From Geminicoccaceae bacterium (GTDB lineage: Bacteria; Pseudomonadota; Alphaproteobacteria; Geminicoccales; Geminicoccaceae): 64,000 bases of DNA. The stretch spans positions 62,001 through 126,000 of the forward strand of contig JACKIN010000003.1 in NCBI GenBank assembly GCA_020638495.1, written 5' to 3'. The notes below the pieces were generated by a model. The model had not been told where the DNA came from. It ran no database searches and saw only the letters and a list, made by a program, of their open reading frames with translations. Both the position numbers and the translations under genes were made by a program. Positions 37,446 through 46,912 of this stretch are shown here, in pieces (the first letter of the stretch is position 1; each line of letters starts with the position of its first letter).

Positions 37446-38753
37446 TCAGTAGCCGGCGGCTTCCATCTCGTCGGCGACGAGGGTCTGCGCCTTCTCCAGG
37501 GCCTGCTCGGGGGACTGCTGCCCCGCGACCATGGCCGAGAACTCCTGGCCGGCGGTCGTGCCGATGCCGGCCCATTCGGGGATCGCGACATACTGGATGC
37601 CGACATAGGGCACCGGCTCGACGGTCGGGTTCTCCGGATCCGCGGCGTTGATCGACTGCAGCGTCATCTCGGCGAAGGGCGCCGCCTTCAGGTACTCGGG
37701 GTTCTCGTAGAGCGAGGTGCGGCTGCCGGGCGGCACGTTGGCCCAGCCTTCCTTCTCCGCGACGAGCGCCAGATAATCCTTCGAGGTGGCCCAGTTGATG
37801 AAGTCCTTGGCCGCCTCTTCCTTCTGGGTGCCCGCCGGAATGGCCAGCGCCCAGGCCCAGAGCCAGTTGGCCCGCTTGCCCAGGCCCTTGTCGGGTGCCA
37901 GGGCGAAGCCGACCTTGTCGGCGACCGTCGATTCGTTCGGGTTGGTCACGAAGGAGGCGGCCACGGTGGCGTCGATCCACATGCCGCACTTGCCCTGCTG
38001 GAAGAGCGACAGGTTCTCGTTGAAGCCGTTGGTCGAGGCGCCGGGCGGGCCGTAATTGGCGAGCAGGTCGTTGTAGAAGGTCACCGCCTCCATCCACGCG
38101 GGGCTGTCGAGCTGCGGGGTCCAGTCCTCGTCGAACCAGCGCGCGCCGAACGAGTTGGCGACGGTGGTGATGAACGCCATGTTCTCGCCCCAGCCGGCCT
38201 TGCCGCGCAGGCAGATGCCGTAGATCTCGTTGTCCCTGTCGGTCATCGCCGCCGCGGCTTCCCGGATGAAGTCCCAGGTCGGGGCCTCGGGCATCTCCAG
38301 GCCCGCCTTCTCCATCAGGTCGGTGCGGTACATGACCATCGAGCTCTCGCCGTAGAACGGTGCGGCATAGAGCGTGCCTTCGTAGGACAGGCCCGCGCGC
38401 ATGGCAGGCAGGATGTCGTCGGCGTCGTAGCTTTCCGGCAGATCGTCGAGCGGGACCAGCCAGTCCTGCGCGGCCCAGATCGGCGTCTCGTACATGCCGA
38501 TCGTCATGATGTCGAACTGGCCGCCGCTGGTCGCGATGTCCTGCGTCACGCGCTGCCGCAGGACGTTCTCCTCCAGGATCACCCATTCGACCTGATGCCC
38601 GGTCTGGGCCGTGAAGTCCTCGGTCAGCCCCTGCATGCGGATCATGTCGCCGTTGTTGACCGTGGCGATGGTGATGGTGGTCTGCGCCTGCGCGCTGCCG
38701 GCCGCGATCAGCGCCAAGACCGATGCCGTGTAGAGTGAACGCTCGAGGTTCAT
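37446..38753 (-). CDS. Polyol ABC transporter substrate-binding protein (SmoE type)
   Basis: About 435 residues from ATG 38753, preceded by GGGAG at a good distance. A signal peptide ending AGSAQA precedes TTITIATVNNGDMIRMQGLT. The family features LPESYDADDILPAMRAGLSY and GLCLRG-like YGICLRGKAGWGENMAFI match the sorbitol/mannitol binding proteins of alphaproteobacteria. It captures the polyol in the periplasm and hands it to the two permeases encoded downstream. Confidence 0.9.
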   Translation of the reverse strand: MNLERSLYTASVLALIAAGSAQAQTTITIATVNNGDMIRMQGLTEDFTAQTGHQVEWVILEENVLRQRVTQDIATSGGQFDIMTIGMYETPIWAAQDWLVPLDDLPESYDADDILPAMRAGLSYEGTLYAAPFYGESSMVMYRTDLMEKAGLEMPEAPTWDFIREAAAAMTDRDNEIYGICLRGKAGWGENMAFITTVANSFGARWFDEDWTPQLDSPAWMEAVTFYNDLLANYGPPGASTNGFNENLSLFQQGKCGMWIDATVAASFVTNPNESTVADKVGFALAPDKGLGKRANWLWAWALAIPAGTQKEEAAKDFINWATSKDYLALVAEKEGWANVPPGSRTSLYENPEYLKAAPFAEMTLQSINAADPENPTVEPVPYVGIQYVAIPEWAGIGTTAGQEFSAMVAGQQSPEQALEKAQTLVADEMEAAGY

Positions 38754-38789
38754 CTGGCCGCTCCCTTTTATGTGCGTTTGGCGAATGGA

Positions 38790-38831
38790 AGCTAAGACAG
38801 GCCGCCGCCGTGTGTCAATCGGAAATTTGAC
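38790..38831 (-). promoter_or_regulatory. Promoter with overlapping operator for the polyol operon
   Basis: On the minus strand TTGACA (38818-38813) and TTAGCT (38795-38790) are separated by 17 bases, a good sigma70 match 37 bases upstream of the binding-protein start. An inverted repeat, GTCAA-N8-TTGAC at 38814-38831, overlaps the -35 box. That is where a LacI-type repressor, encoded by the adjacent upstream gene, would block transcription. The assignment of this operator to that regulator is inference. Confidence 0.55.
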
Positions 38832-38861
38832 GCGCGCCAACTTATTGTCACGAGTCCGGTT

Positions 38862-39899
38862 TCAGGCCGACTGGCGCATGACCAGCCTGCCGTCGAACAG
38901 CACGACCCTGGGGGCGAAAGCAGCGCCGGTCTGGTCGGAATCGATGAGGGCCAGCAGGGTCTCGACGCTGCGCGCCGCGATGGCGGCGTAGTCCTGCGAC
39001 ACGGTCGTGAGCGAGGGGCAGGTGAAGCGCGCGAAGGGATGGTCGTCGTGGCCGGCGACCCTGAGCGCGCAGCCGTGCCCGCGACCGACCCTGAGCCCCT
39101 TCTCGTAGGCGGCGGCGAGCAGGCCGATGGCGAGGCGGTCGTTGCTGCAGAGCACGGTGTCGGTGGCGAACCGGCGCCGCTCGATCGCGCTCAGGCCGCC
39201 CCGATAGCCGATCGCCTCGAACTCCCAGTCGTGGCCCTCGACCTGCACGACCTCCGGCGCGTGGCCCAGCCGCTCCATGATCGCCAGGTAGGCGGCATGG
39301 CGCTTCCTGGCGTTCGGGTTGGTGGGGGTCTTCATCTCGAAGAGGCAGGGCGGCTCGCCGGTCCGGCAGAGATAGTCGACGATGAGCGCCATGCTCTGCC
39401 CGTTGTCCGAGCCGATGAAGGCCTCGCCCACGTCGTCGATGCGGCTGTCGAACAGGACGGCCGGCACGTCGGCGCAGAAGCGCTCGATCGCGGCCCGGTC
39501 GGAAGCGCGGCCCAAGGGGGCGAGGAGGACGCCTGCCGGCCGGAGCAAGCGGAGGTTCTCGAGGTTCTCGATCTCCAGCGCCGGCTCGCCGTGCGAGCTG
39601 AGCAGGATGGTGCGATAGCCGGCGGCGATGCACAGGCGCTCGATGGTGCGGGCGATCTCGGCGAAGAACGGGTCGGCGAGGTAGGGGACGACGATGCCGA
39701 CCGTCTTCGTCAGGCGGCGGTTCTGGTTCATCGCGTAGATGTTCGGGCGGTAGTCGAAGCGCTCGAGCGCCGCCTCGATGCGCTCGCGCGTGGTGCGCCG
39801 CACGCTCGCCGGGTCGTTGAAGTATTTCGAGACGGTCGGCCGGGAGATGCCGCTGGCAGCGGCGAATTCCTCCATGTTCCTGATCTTCTGCTCGACCAT
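38862..39899 (-). CDS. LacI-family transcriptional regulator of the polyol operon
   Basis: 345 residues. The N-terminal helix-turn-helix EEFAAASGISRPTVSKYFND and hinge region RRTTRERIEAALERFDYRPN are LacI-type. The sugar-sensing periplasmic-binding-like domain follows from KTVGIVVPYLADPFFAEIAR. It lies directly upstream of the binding-protein gene in the same orientation, so it probably senses the imported polyol or its product and controls the operon. Confidence 0.9.
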   Translation of the reverse strand: MVEQKIRNMEEFAAASGISRPTVSKYFNDPASVRRTTRERIEAALERFDYRPNIYAMNQNRRLTKTVGIVVPYLADPFFAEIARTIERLCIAAGYRTILLSSHGEPALEIENLENLRLLRPAGVLLAPLGRASDRAAIERFCADVPAVLFDSRIDDVGEAFIGSDNGQSMALIVDYLCRTGEPPCLFEMKTPTNPNARKRHAAYLAIMERLGHAPEVVQVEGHDWEFEAIGYRGGLSAIERRRFATDTVLCSNDRLAIGLLAAAYEKGLRVGRGHGCALRVAGHDDHPFARFTCPSLTTVSQDYAAIAARSVETLLALIDSDQTGAAFAPRVVLFDGRLVMRQSA

Positions 39900-40230
39900 G
39901 CCCTCGCCCGGAAAGCTGAGAGATTACGTCTCGCGCACAAAAAACATATTACGCGCGCAAATTTCTCGAGGCACACTAGGCGCGGCGAAATTGCACCGTC
40001 AAGGCTTTCGCTCGACACGGCGGAGCATGGCGAGCGGATCATGGGCGTGGCCGGCGCTGGCGAGTCGTTCCGTCACCTTCGTCGCGTTCGTGCGGCGGAA
40101 CGAGCGACCGCGGCCCGGCGCGACGGGCCATCCTTCGAGCGCAGGCGCAAGGCGGCGGCCAGCCCCACGCCACCCTTGACATTCGGTCGGCGGAGGTCGT
40201 TCCGTCGCCGCTTCGGGTCCATTGGCGGGG
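39900..40230. other. Divergent intergenic region between the lacI-type and fsr-like genes
   Basis: 331 bases with no gene. An AT-rich stretch near 39930-39965 (CACAAAAAACATATTACG) is a likely promoter zone for the regulator. ACGCGCGCAAATTTCTC near 39950 resembles the CGCGCGTCAAATTTCC found in the operator region of the polyol operon on the minus strand, possibly indicating autoregulation. The remainder is featureless GC-rich sequence. Confidence 0.35.
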
Positions 40231-41475
40231 ATGGCTGAAGAGATGGCGGCGGGTGACGGTGTGATCGGGAGCGAGAGCCCCGAGCGGGCGGCTTATCTGG
40301 TTATCACAGGCGTCAGCCTCTGCCATTTCCTCAACGATGTGATGCAGTCGCTGCTGGCGGCGATCTACCCCCTGCTGCGTGACGAGTTCAGCCTCGATTT
40401 CTGGCAGATCGGGCTCTTGACGCTGGTCTTCCAGGTGACGGCGTCGCTGCTGCAGCCCTTGATCGGGCTCTACACGGACAAGCGGCCGGTGCCGCAGTCC
40501 CTGCCGGTCGGCATGGGCTCGACGCTCTGCGGCATTCTCCTTCTGGCCACCGCCTCGAGCTATCCGATGCTGCTGCTGGGGGCTTCGCTGATCGGCGTGG
40601 GCTCGGCGGTCTTTCATCCCGAGGCGTCGCGGGTGGCGCGGCTGGCCTCGGGCGGCAAGTACGGTGCCGCGCAGTCGTTCTTCCAGGTCGGCGGCAATGC
40701 GGGCAGTGCGACGGGCCCCCTGCTCGCCGCCTTCATCGTGGTGCCGCTGGGCCGGCCGAGCATCGCCTGGTTCGCGCTCGGGGCCCTGCTCGGCATGGCG
40801 ATCCTGAGCCAGGTGGGCGCCTGGTACGGGCGCTATCGCAAGGCCAACAAGGGCCGGGTGGTGCCCTTAATCGCCACGGGCCTGTCCAAGCGGCGGGTGA
40901 CCATGGCGATCGCCGTGCTGGCGGTGCTGGTCGCGACCAAGAATTTCTACACGGCCGGCATCACCAGCTACTACACGTTCTTCCTCATCGAGCGATTCGG
41001 CCTGACGACGCAAGAGTCCCAGATCATGCTCTTCCTCTTCCTCGGCGCCATGGCGGTCGGGGTCGTGATCGGCGGGCCGATCGGCGACCGACTCGGCCCG
41101 CTCGTGGTCATCTGGGTCTCGATCCTGGGCGTTCTGCCCTTCACCCTCGCCTTGCCCTACGTGGACCTCTTCTGGACCGGGGTGCTCTCGGTCTGCATCG
41201 GCGTCATCCTGGCCTCGGCCTTCCCGGCCATCATCGTCTATGCGCAGGAGCTGGTGCCGGGGCGGGTCGGCATGATCGCCGGGCTCTTCTTCGGCTTCGC
41301 CTTCGGCGTGGGCGGGCTGGCGGCGGCGGCGCTCGGCTTTCTCGCCGACGCCCGGGGCATCGAGTTCGTCTACCGGGTCTGCGCGTTCCTGCCGATCCTC
41401 GGCGTGCTCACCATCTTCCTGCCGCGGCGCAGCCGGCCGGGGCGGCGGGTCGCGAGCAGCGCCCCGGCCCGCTGA
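40231..41475 (+). CDS. fsr: MFS transporter, fosmidomycin-resistance (Fsr)-like
   Basis: About 414 residues from ATG 40231 (TTG 40222 is an alternative). Twelve hydrophobic segments are seen. The family-typical N-terminus HFLNDVMQSLLAAIYPLL is followed by LLQPLIGLYTDKRPVPQ, FHPEASRVARLASGGKYGAA and SFFQVGGNAGSATGPLLAA, all hallmarks of Fsr-type efflux proteins. Natural substrate unknown. It converges on the HDAC-family gene. Confidence 0.88.
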   Translation: MAEEMAAGDGVIGSESPERAAYLVITGVSLCHFLNDVMQSLLAAIYPLLRDEFSLDFWQIGLLTLVFQVTASLLQPLIGLYTDKRPVPQSLPVGMGSTLCGILLLATASSYPMLLLGASLIGVGSAVFHPEASRVARLASGGKYGAAQSFFQVGGNAGSATGPLLAAFIVVPLGRPSIAWFALGALLGMAILSQVGAWYGRYRKANKGRVVPLIATGLSKRRVTMAIAVLAVLVATKNFYTAGITSYYTFFLIERFGLTTQESQIMLFLFLGAMAVGVVIGGPIGDRLGPLVVIWVSILGVLPFTLALPYVDLFWTGVLSVCIGVILASAFPAIIVYAQELVPGRVGMIAGLFFGFAFGVGGLAAAALGFLADARGIEFVYRVCAFLPILGVLTIFLPRRSRPGRRVASSAPAR

Positions 41476-41496
41476 CCCGGGGCGCGCCGAGCGGCC

Positions 41497-42389
41497 TCAC
41501 CAGGGGGCGAGCTCGGCCGCGACCTCGTGCAGGAGGGCGTGGCGGGCGGCGACGGTGGCGACGTCCTCCGCATAGCCGCCGCCGACGACGACCGCGAGCG
41601 GCAGGCCCCGGCGGCGGCAGGCCTCGAGGACGGCGGCGTCGCGGGCGGCGAGGCCCTGGTCGGTGAGGGCGAGGCGGCCGAGGCGGTCGTCGATGTGCGG
41701 GTCGACGCCGGCATTGTAGAAGACGAGGTCGGGGCGAAAACCGTCGAGGGCCGCCTCGGCCAGGGGGCCGAGGGCGGCGAGATAGGCCTGATCGCCCGTC
41801 TCGGGGTCGAGGGCCAGATCGCGGGTGCTGCGCTCCTTGCGCGCCGGGAAGTTGGTCCGGCAATGCACCGAGAGGGTGAAGAGGGCGGGGTCGGATCCCA
41901 GGATCGCCGCCGTGCCGTCGCCCTGGTGGACATCGAGATCGATCACCATCACCCGGCGCACGGCACCCTCGGCGAGCAGCACGCGGGCGGCCACGGCGAC
42001 ATCGTTGAAGACGCAGAAGCCGGCGCCGAAGCCGGCGAAGGCGTGATGGCTGCCGCCGGCGGTGTTGCAGGCGAGGCCGTGGGCGAGCGCGAGGCGGGCG
42101 GTCAGCAGCGTGCCGCCGACCGCGGCCCGGCTGCGGGCGACGACGGCGGCGGTCAGCGGCAGGCCGAGCCGGCGGAGCTCCGCGGGCCCGAGCCGCTGGC
42201 CGAGCACGGCTGCCACATAGGCCGGCTCGTGGGCCAAGGCGAGGTCGGCTGGCCCACGGGCTGGCCTCGCGAAGCTGACTTGCGGGGCCAAAGTTCTCTC
42301 GCCCGGGCAGAGCGAAAAGCGCGCCGAACTTGGGTACAGCGGTGCCTGCGGCGCAGTGGCGCCACATAGGTCGGGTGGTGGAGGATCAT
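41497..42389 (-). pseudogene. Histone deacetylase-family hydrolase, frameshifted near the 5' end
   Basis: From about 42290 down to the stop the frame is continuous and holds the zinc-hydrolase core: NTAGGSHHAFAGFGAGFCVF, VMVIDLDVHQGDGTA, FYNAGVDPHIDDRLG and GGGYAED, as in bacterial acetylpolyamine/acetoin-utilisation deacetylases. The expected N-terminus (MILHHPTYVAPL, start at 42389) is in another frame, and VPKFGALFALPGRE in a third. At least two small indels therefore separate start and core. This may be an assembly error, since the indel-dense block begins here. Confidence 0.75.
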
Positions 42390-42532
42390 CAGCGGCTGCA
42401 GATCGCGGCCCTCCAACACCTGCCGGGCATTTCGCGCAAAATGCTTGCTTCGGCTTAATTAAATCATAGGCCAATCTAACCGATCAGACTTTGTTTTCTG
42501 CCAAGAAAGAAACTTCGGAAAACCAACACGAC

Positions 42533-43615
42533 ATGACAAAGATCGATTCCGACTTCTGGCTGAACTGTCGTGGTGCCTCGTGACTGGCCACACGGGCTTC
42601 AAGGGAAGCTTTTTTATTCCGCGGGCTCGCTGAGCGAGCTGGCGCCGACATCGTGGGTGGCCCACTTCCGCCGGCCCCGCGCCTGCCGGCTCTGTTCAGG
42701 CTGCCGGGCCTGACCAGCGCCTGCTCAACGCGCCGCCGACGTGCGCGACTGGCACGGTGCTCGAGCATCTGGTGGTGGCGAGCTCGCCCGAGACTTTCTC
42801 CACCTGCGGCTGCCCAGCCCGTCGTCCTCGACGGGCCGAAGCGCCGCTCGACACCTTCGACACCAACATCCGTGGCACCAACATCCTCTGCGGCCCGCCG
42901 CGCCCCCCGACCTGCGCGCGCCATGGTGGTCATCAGTTACAGGCTCGATCGAGCTGGGCTGCGGCGAGGCCGACCACCTCGGCGGATCGAGGCCCCAGCG
43001 CCAGCGCGCCTTTCGCGCCGACACGCCGAAGCCTACCGGCATTAAGCAATTTCGCCTGGAGACGGCACGCCCTGCCACCGCGCGCGGCCGCCGGTATCGT
43101 CATCGGCGGCGGCGATTTCGCCGCCGACCGCTGGTGCTGGACTGCGCGGCATCGCCGCTGGCGGATGGTGCTGATCTGCCATCTGGACGCTGGCCTTCCG
43201 CCTCGGCAGCACGTGCTCGATGGTGCACGGCTACCTGCTGCTGGCCGAGGCTGGCGACGGCACCTTCTGGCGCTTCGCCTGCGCCTCGAACTTCGGCCTG
43301 GTGTAGCGCCTGCCGGTGCGCGCTATCGTCGCCGACTGGCTGGTGGCCCGGTTAGCGGTCACCGGCGGCGGTGCTGATGGCCGGCTGGCGCACGACGCCG
43401 GTGCTTCAGGCTCGATCCGGACCGCCATCGAGAGCTGGCTGGCGGCTCAGCGGACACGGCTGCCGCCGTCGACTGCGGCTGGATACTGCAGGCTTCGCTG
43501 GGAGTGCCGAGGCGTCCGGCTGGTTCGTCTCGACCAGATCGAGCGGCCTGACCTGCCGGTCAGAAGTCGCGGCCGGGCGCCTGGCGACCGGCCAACCTGC
43601 CAGCTTTCCACGCCC
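42533..43615 (+). pseudogene. rfbG: CDP-glucose 4,6-dehydratase (RfbG-like), many frameshifts
   Basis: Fragments in all three plus frames line up with an RfbG-like dehydratase. MTKIDSDFWL starts at 42533, followed by VTGHTGFKGS, then AAQPVVLDGPK, DTFDTNIRGTNILCG, IVIGGGDFAADR, RQHVLDG and a YLLLAEAGDGTF-type segment. The enzyme would convert CDP-glucose to CDP-4-keto-6-deoxyglucose. Frame changes occur roughly every 50-100 bases. The gene is divergent from the HDAC gene. Confidence 0.7.
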
Positions 43616-44384
43616 ATGCCTGAGAGCACCCCGGTTCATCCTCTGCGGCGGCCAGGCACCGGCTCGGCGAGGCGGGGCTGGCTCCGGCCGAAGCCCTGAT
43701 CGAGGCGCTCGGCGACCAGCCGCTGCCTGTGATCCACATCAGCATCCACGCTTGGCTTTCGCCGTTCATCCTCTGCACCGGCCACCGCCACGACGATCAG
43801 TAGCTACTTCCTCGACCTCGCCGGCATCGCTAACAGATTTCAGCATCGACCCGCCACCCGCGATCGCCTATCACCAGTCAGCACGGGCGCGCTGGATCGG
43901 CACGTCACCATCGCCCAGACCGGTAAGGCGATGATGACGCGCCTGATCGCGTCAGGCCTGCCACCGGCGACGTCGCCGAGCATTTCGCCATCACCTATGG
44001 CGACGGCCTGACTGATGCCATCTCGGCGCTGAGTTCGCCCACCACTGACCACGACCGGCCGGCACGGTGCTCGCGGTCAACCTGCCCTGCCAGTTCGCTG
44101 GCTGTTGACTCGCCGCCGGGAGCTCCAGATTTGCCGAGAAGCTGCCTCGACGAGCAGCACTGGATCAATGGCGGCTACTTCTTCCGCCGGGGCTGACTAC
44201 CCGGCCACCGACGATGGCTGCGTGTTTCGAGCGCGATTTTTGCAGTTCGCTGCGGACGGCGAGCTCGAGCCTATCGGCACAAGGTTTCTGGTCCTGCGTC
44301 GACACGGTGGCCGACTGGCAACGGGTGGCCGCCCCCACGAGGCGGGTGCCAGCCCTCGAAGGTCCGAGCGAGCAGCTGCCTGCT
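43616..44384 (+). pseudogene. rfbF: Glucose-1-phosphate cytidylyltransferase (RfbF-like), many frameshifts
   Basis: Collinear fragments in shifting frames match RfbF: FILCGGQ near the start, then LGEAGLAP and EALIEALGDQPLPVIHIS, FILCTGHRHD, VTIAQTGKAMMT, FAITYGDGLTDA, AGTVLAVNLPCQF, and near the end DDGCV, ADGEL and SCVDTVADWQRVA. The enzyme would make CDP-glucose, the substrate of the upstream RfbG. Borders are approximate because no frame is continuous. Confidence 0.68.
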
Positions 44385-44922
44385 GATGCCCGGTCGAGCG
44401 CTCCCTCGGCAGCGGCGGCCTCTGCCACCGATGCACACGGACGAGCGCGGCTACTTGCCCGCGCTCTTTCTGCTGCGAGGCGCTGGCTCCGCCTTTCGCT
44501 GAGTGCGCCATCGCAGTCAACCACTGCACCAGCGCGAAGGCCCGATCTCTGCGGCTGCATTTGTCGGCGGGCCGAGACTGCTCGTCCAGTGCATTACCAG
44601 GGCGATTCGATGTCATCGTCGATGCGACCCAACTGCGGACTTCCGACGCTGCGCGGATGGAGCTGGCAGCCAACCGGCGCTCTTGAAAGCCGCCGGCTTG
44701 CCCACGGTTCCTGACGCTGACCGACCATACCGGTGCAGGACCCAATTGGGTGACTGAGGCCTATGAGCTCGTTTCCGACCGTGGGCAGTTCTTCGACCCG
44801 GTGATCGGCATCGACTGGCTGGTGCCGCTGCTGGTCGTTCCCTTCGGCGCGATCGCGGCCATCCGCCCTTCGACCCGAGTGGCTATGGCGGGCTGAGCCT
44901 GAGATGGCCGCGAGCTGGTCTG
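44385..44922. other. Indel-rich stretch, probably another frameshifted plus-strand gene
   Basis: No continuous frame. Short coherent plus-strand peptides occur, such as FDVIVDAT near 44610 and TEAYELVSDRGQFFDPVIGI with DWLVPLLVVPFGAIAA after it near 44755-44860. They suggest a fourth gene of the CDP-sugar operon between rfbF and the epimerase. I could not identify the family with confidence. Confidence 0.35.
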
Positions 44923-45863
44923 ATGCGGTTCTTCACCGGGGCGAGCAGTTTCAGCGGGGTTCTGGCTGGCGCGGGCGCTGGTGACGGCTGGGGGCCGTGG
45001 TGACGGTGGTGGCGCGCGGCCACCCCGAGCGCTACGAGCTGCCTGACGGTTGCGGATCGAGCGGTGGCTGGCTACGACGCGGTTCCGAGGCTCTCGGCAG
45101 CGCCGTTCGAGCTGATCGGGGAGGAAGAGCCTTCCATGTGCTTTTGCCTGCACTACGCCGAGGTCGGCGATTTGCCGCCTGACTACGATGCGCTGGCGGC
45201 GGCCAGGCCAACACTGCCGGGATCGAGCCGGTGCTCGAGCGGATGCGGCGCCGCGGGCTCACCCGGGTGGTGCTGACCGGCAGCGTCTTCGAGGCGGACG
45301 AGGGCGACGGCGACCGGCCCCTGGAGGCGATCGGCGCCTATGGGCTCGCCAAGACGCTGACGACGCAGGTCGTGCGCCACGCGGCGGCGGCGGCGGGCGT
45401 CGAGCTCCTGAAGGTCACCCTGCCGAGCCCCTTCGGCGCCTTCCAGGCGGGCGGCCTCGCCGATCATCTCCTGCGCGCCTGGCAGGCAAGCGAGGTGCCG
45501 AGCCTGCGCCATCCGGAGCGGGTCAGAGACTTCGTGCCGATCGACCTCCTCGCGGCGCACTACGCAGCGCTCGCCCTCGGCCGGATCCAGCCCTTGGCGG
45601 GCGGGCGGGCCAACCCGAGCGGCCATGTCCTGAGCTGCGCCGCCTTCGCCGAGCGTCTGGCACAGGAGATGCGGCCCCGGCTCGGCGCGGCCTGCCGCTT
45701 CGCCCTGGCCGACCAGCCCGTGGCGGACGGCGAGCCGCAGAGCCGCTTCAACACGGAGCCCCTGCCCGCGCTCTTCGATCGCGCGGCGCAGGCGCGCAGC
45801 TGGGATCGGCTGGCCCTCCATTATCGCGCCCGGGCGCGCGGCTGGATGGAGCAGGCGGCCTGA
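44923..45863 (+). pseudogene. NAD-dependent epimerase/dehydratase, 5' third frameshifted
   Basis: The likely start MRFFTGASSFSG (ATG 44923) gives a GxxxFxG-type Rossmann entry, but WLARALVTAGG, VTVVARGHPERYELPDG and RPTLPG/NTAGIEPVLERM fall in different frames. The last frame change is near 45205. From there to the stop the frame is clean: LTRVVLTGSVFEADEG, IGAYGLAKTLTTQVVRHAAA with the YxxxK-type YGLAK, and VRDFVPIDLLAAHY. It belongs to the nucleotide-sugar branch of the cluster. If the indels are sequencing errors the gene is intact. Confidence 0.7.
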
Positions 45864-45968
45864 TGGTTCTTCTATTTATGGTTGATTTCACGTTGAATAA
45901 TTCGCATCATCGGCGCGTCCCTTCCGTCGTCCGGCCGTGGCCCAAATCCCTTGCCCTGGAGCAGGCAC

Positions 45969-46907
45969 ATGGTTCAGCCCAGCATCGGCGTCGTCGTCGT
46001 CACCCATCGGGCACGCCGGCTGCTCGACGGCTGCCTCCAACCGCTGCTGGCCTCGCCGCTCCGCCCGCAGATCCTCGTCGTCAATTCCAGCAGCCATGAC
46101 GGAACGGTCGAGAAGGCCTGGGATCTCGGGGCCGAGACCTGGACGATCCCGCGGGAGAGCTTCGATCACGGGCGGACGCGCGAGCTGGCGCGGCAGCGGC
46201 TGGGAACGGCGATCACGGTGATGCTGACGCCGGACGCGCATGCGACGGGCAGCGATTTCCTCGAGCGGCTCACGGCCCCCCTGCGTGACGGCCGCGCCGC
46301 CGTCGCCTATGGCCGCCAGCTGCCGCGGCCCGGGGCCGACCGGATCGAGGCGTTCAACCGCTCGTTCAACTATCCGGCCCAGAGCCAGCTCCGCTCGCTC
46401 GCCGACTGGCCCACCTTCGGCGCCTACACGCATTTCTGCTCGAACAGCTGTGCTGCCTGGTCGAGCAGCGCCCTCGACGAGATCGGCGGGTTCCCCCCGA
46501 CGCTGGTCAGCGAGGAGACGATCGCGGCGGCCAGGCTGCTCGAGCGCGGTCACCGCATCGCCTATGTCGCCGAGGCGACCGTCCATCACAGCCACTCGAG
46601 CGGGCTGGTCGCGGATTTCCGCCGGCAGTTCGACATCGGCCATGCCAGGCGCCCCTACCGCCATCTGCTCCTCGGCCGCGAGCGCGACGAGGCGCGCGGG
46701 CTCGCCTACACGAAGGGGTTGCTGGCGACGCTCGCTCGCGAGGCGCCGGGGCTCCTGCCCTACGCGCTGCTGCACACCGCTGGTCGCTATGCCGGCTACC
46801 GGCTCGGCCTCGGCGGCGCCCGGCTGCCGCGCCGCCTCAAGGCGCTCATGAGCGGCCAGGATTTCTACTGGCGCCGGCCGGCGGGCACTTTGGCCGGGGC
46901 GGGTTGA
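45969..46907 (+). CDS. Glycosyltransferase family 2 (rhamnosyltransferase-like)
   Basis: 312 residues from ATG 45969, with GGAG upstream at 7 bases. The GT-A domain starts IGVVVVTHRARRLLDG; ILVVNSSSHDGT and MLTPDAHATGSDFL provide nucleotide-sugar and metal-binding positions. FSETIAAARLL-like LVSEETIAAARLLERGHRIAYV and VHHSHSS resemble rhamnosyltransferases. It begins about 100 bases after the epimerase, in the same operon direction. Confidence 0.85.
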   Translation: MVQPSIGVVVVTHRARRLLDGCLQPLLASPLRPQILVVNSSSHDGTVEKAWDLGAETWTIPRESFDHGRTRELARQRLGTAITVMLTPDAHATGSDFLERLTAPLRDGRAAVAYGRQLPRPGADRIEAFNRSFNYPAQSQLRSLADWPTFGAYTHFCSNSCAAWSSSALDEIGGFPPTLVSEETIAAARLLERGHRIAYVAEATVHHSHSSGLVADFRRQFDIGHARRPYRHLLLGRERDEARGLAYTKGLLATLAREAPGLLPYALLHTAGRYAGYRLGLGGARLPRRLKALMSGQDFYWRRPAGTLAGAG

Positions 46908-46912
46908 CGCCC

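Noticed and set aside
42530..45210. The frameshifted region as a novel non-coding or repeat element
   Set aside because: Plus-strand peptide fragments line up in order with RfbG, RfbF and an epimerase, so it is coding DNA with indels.
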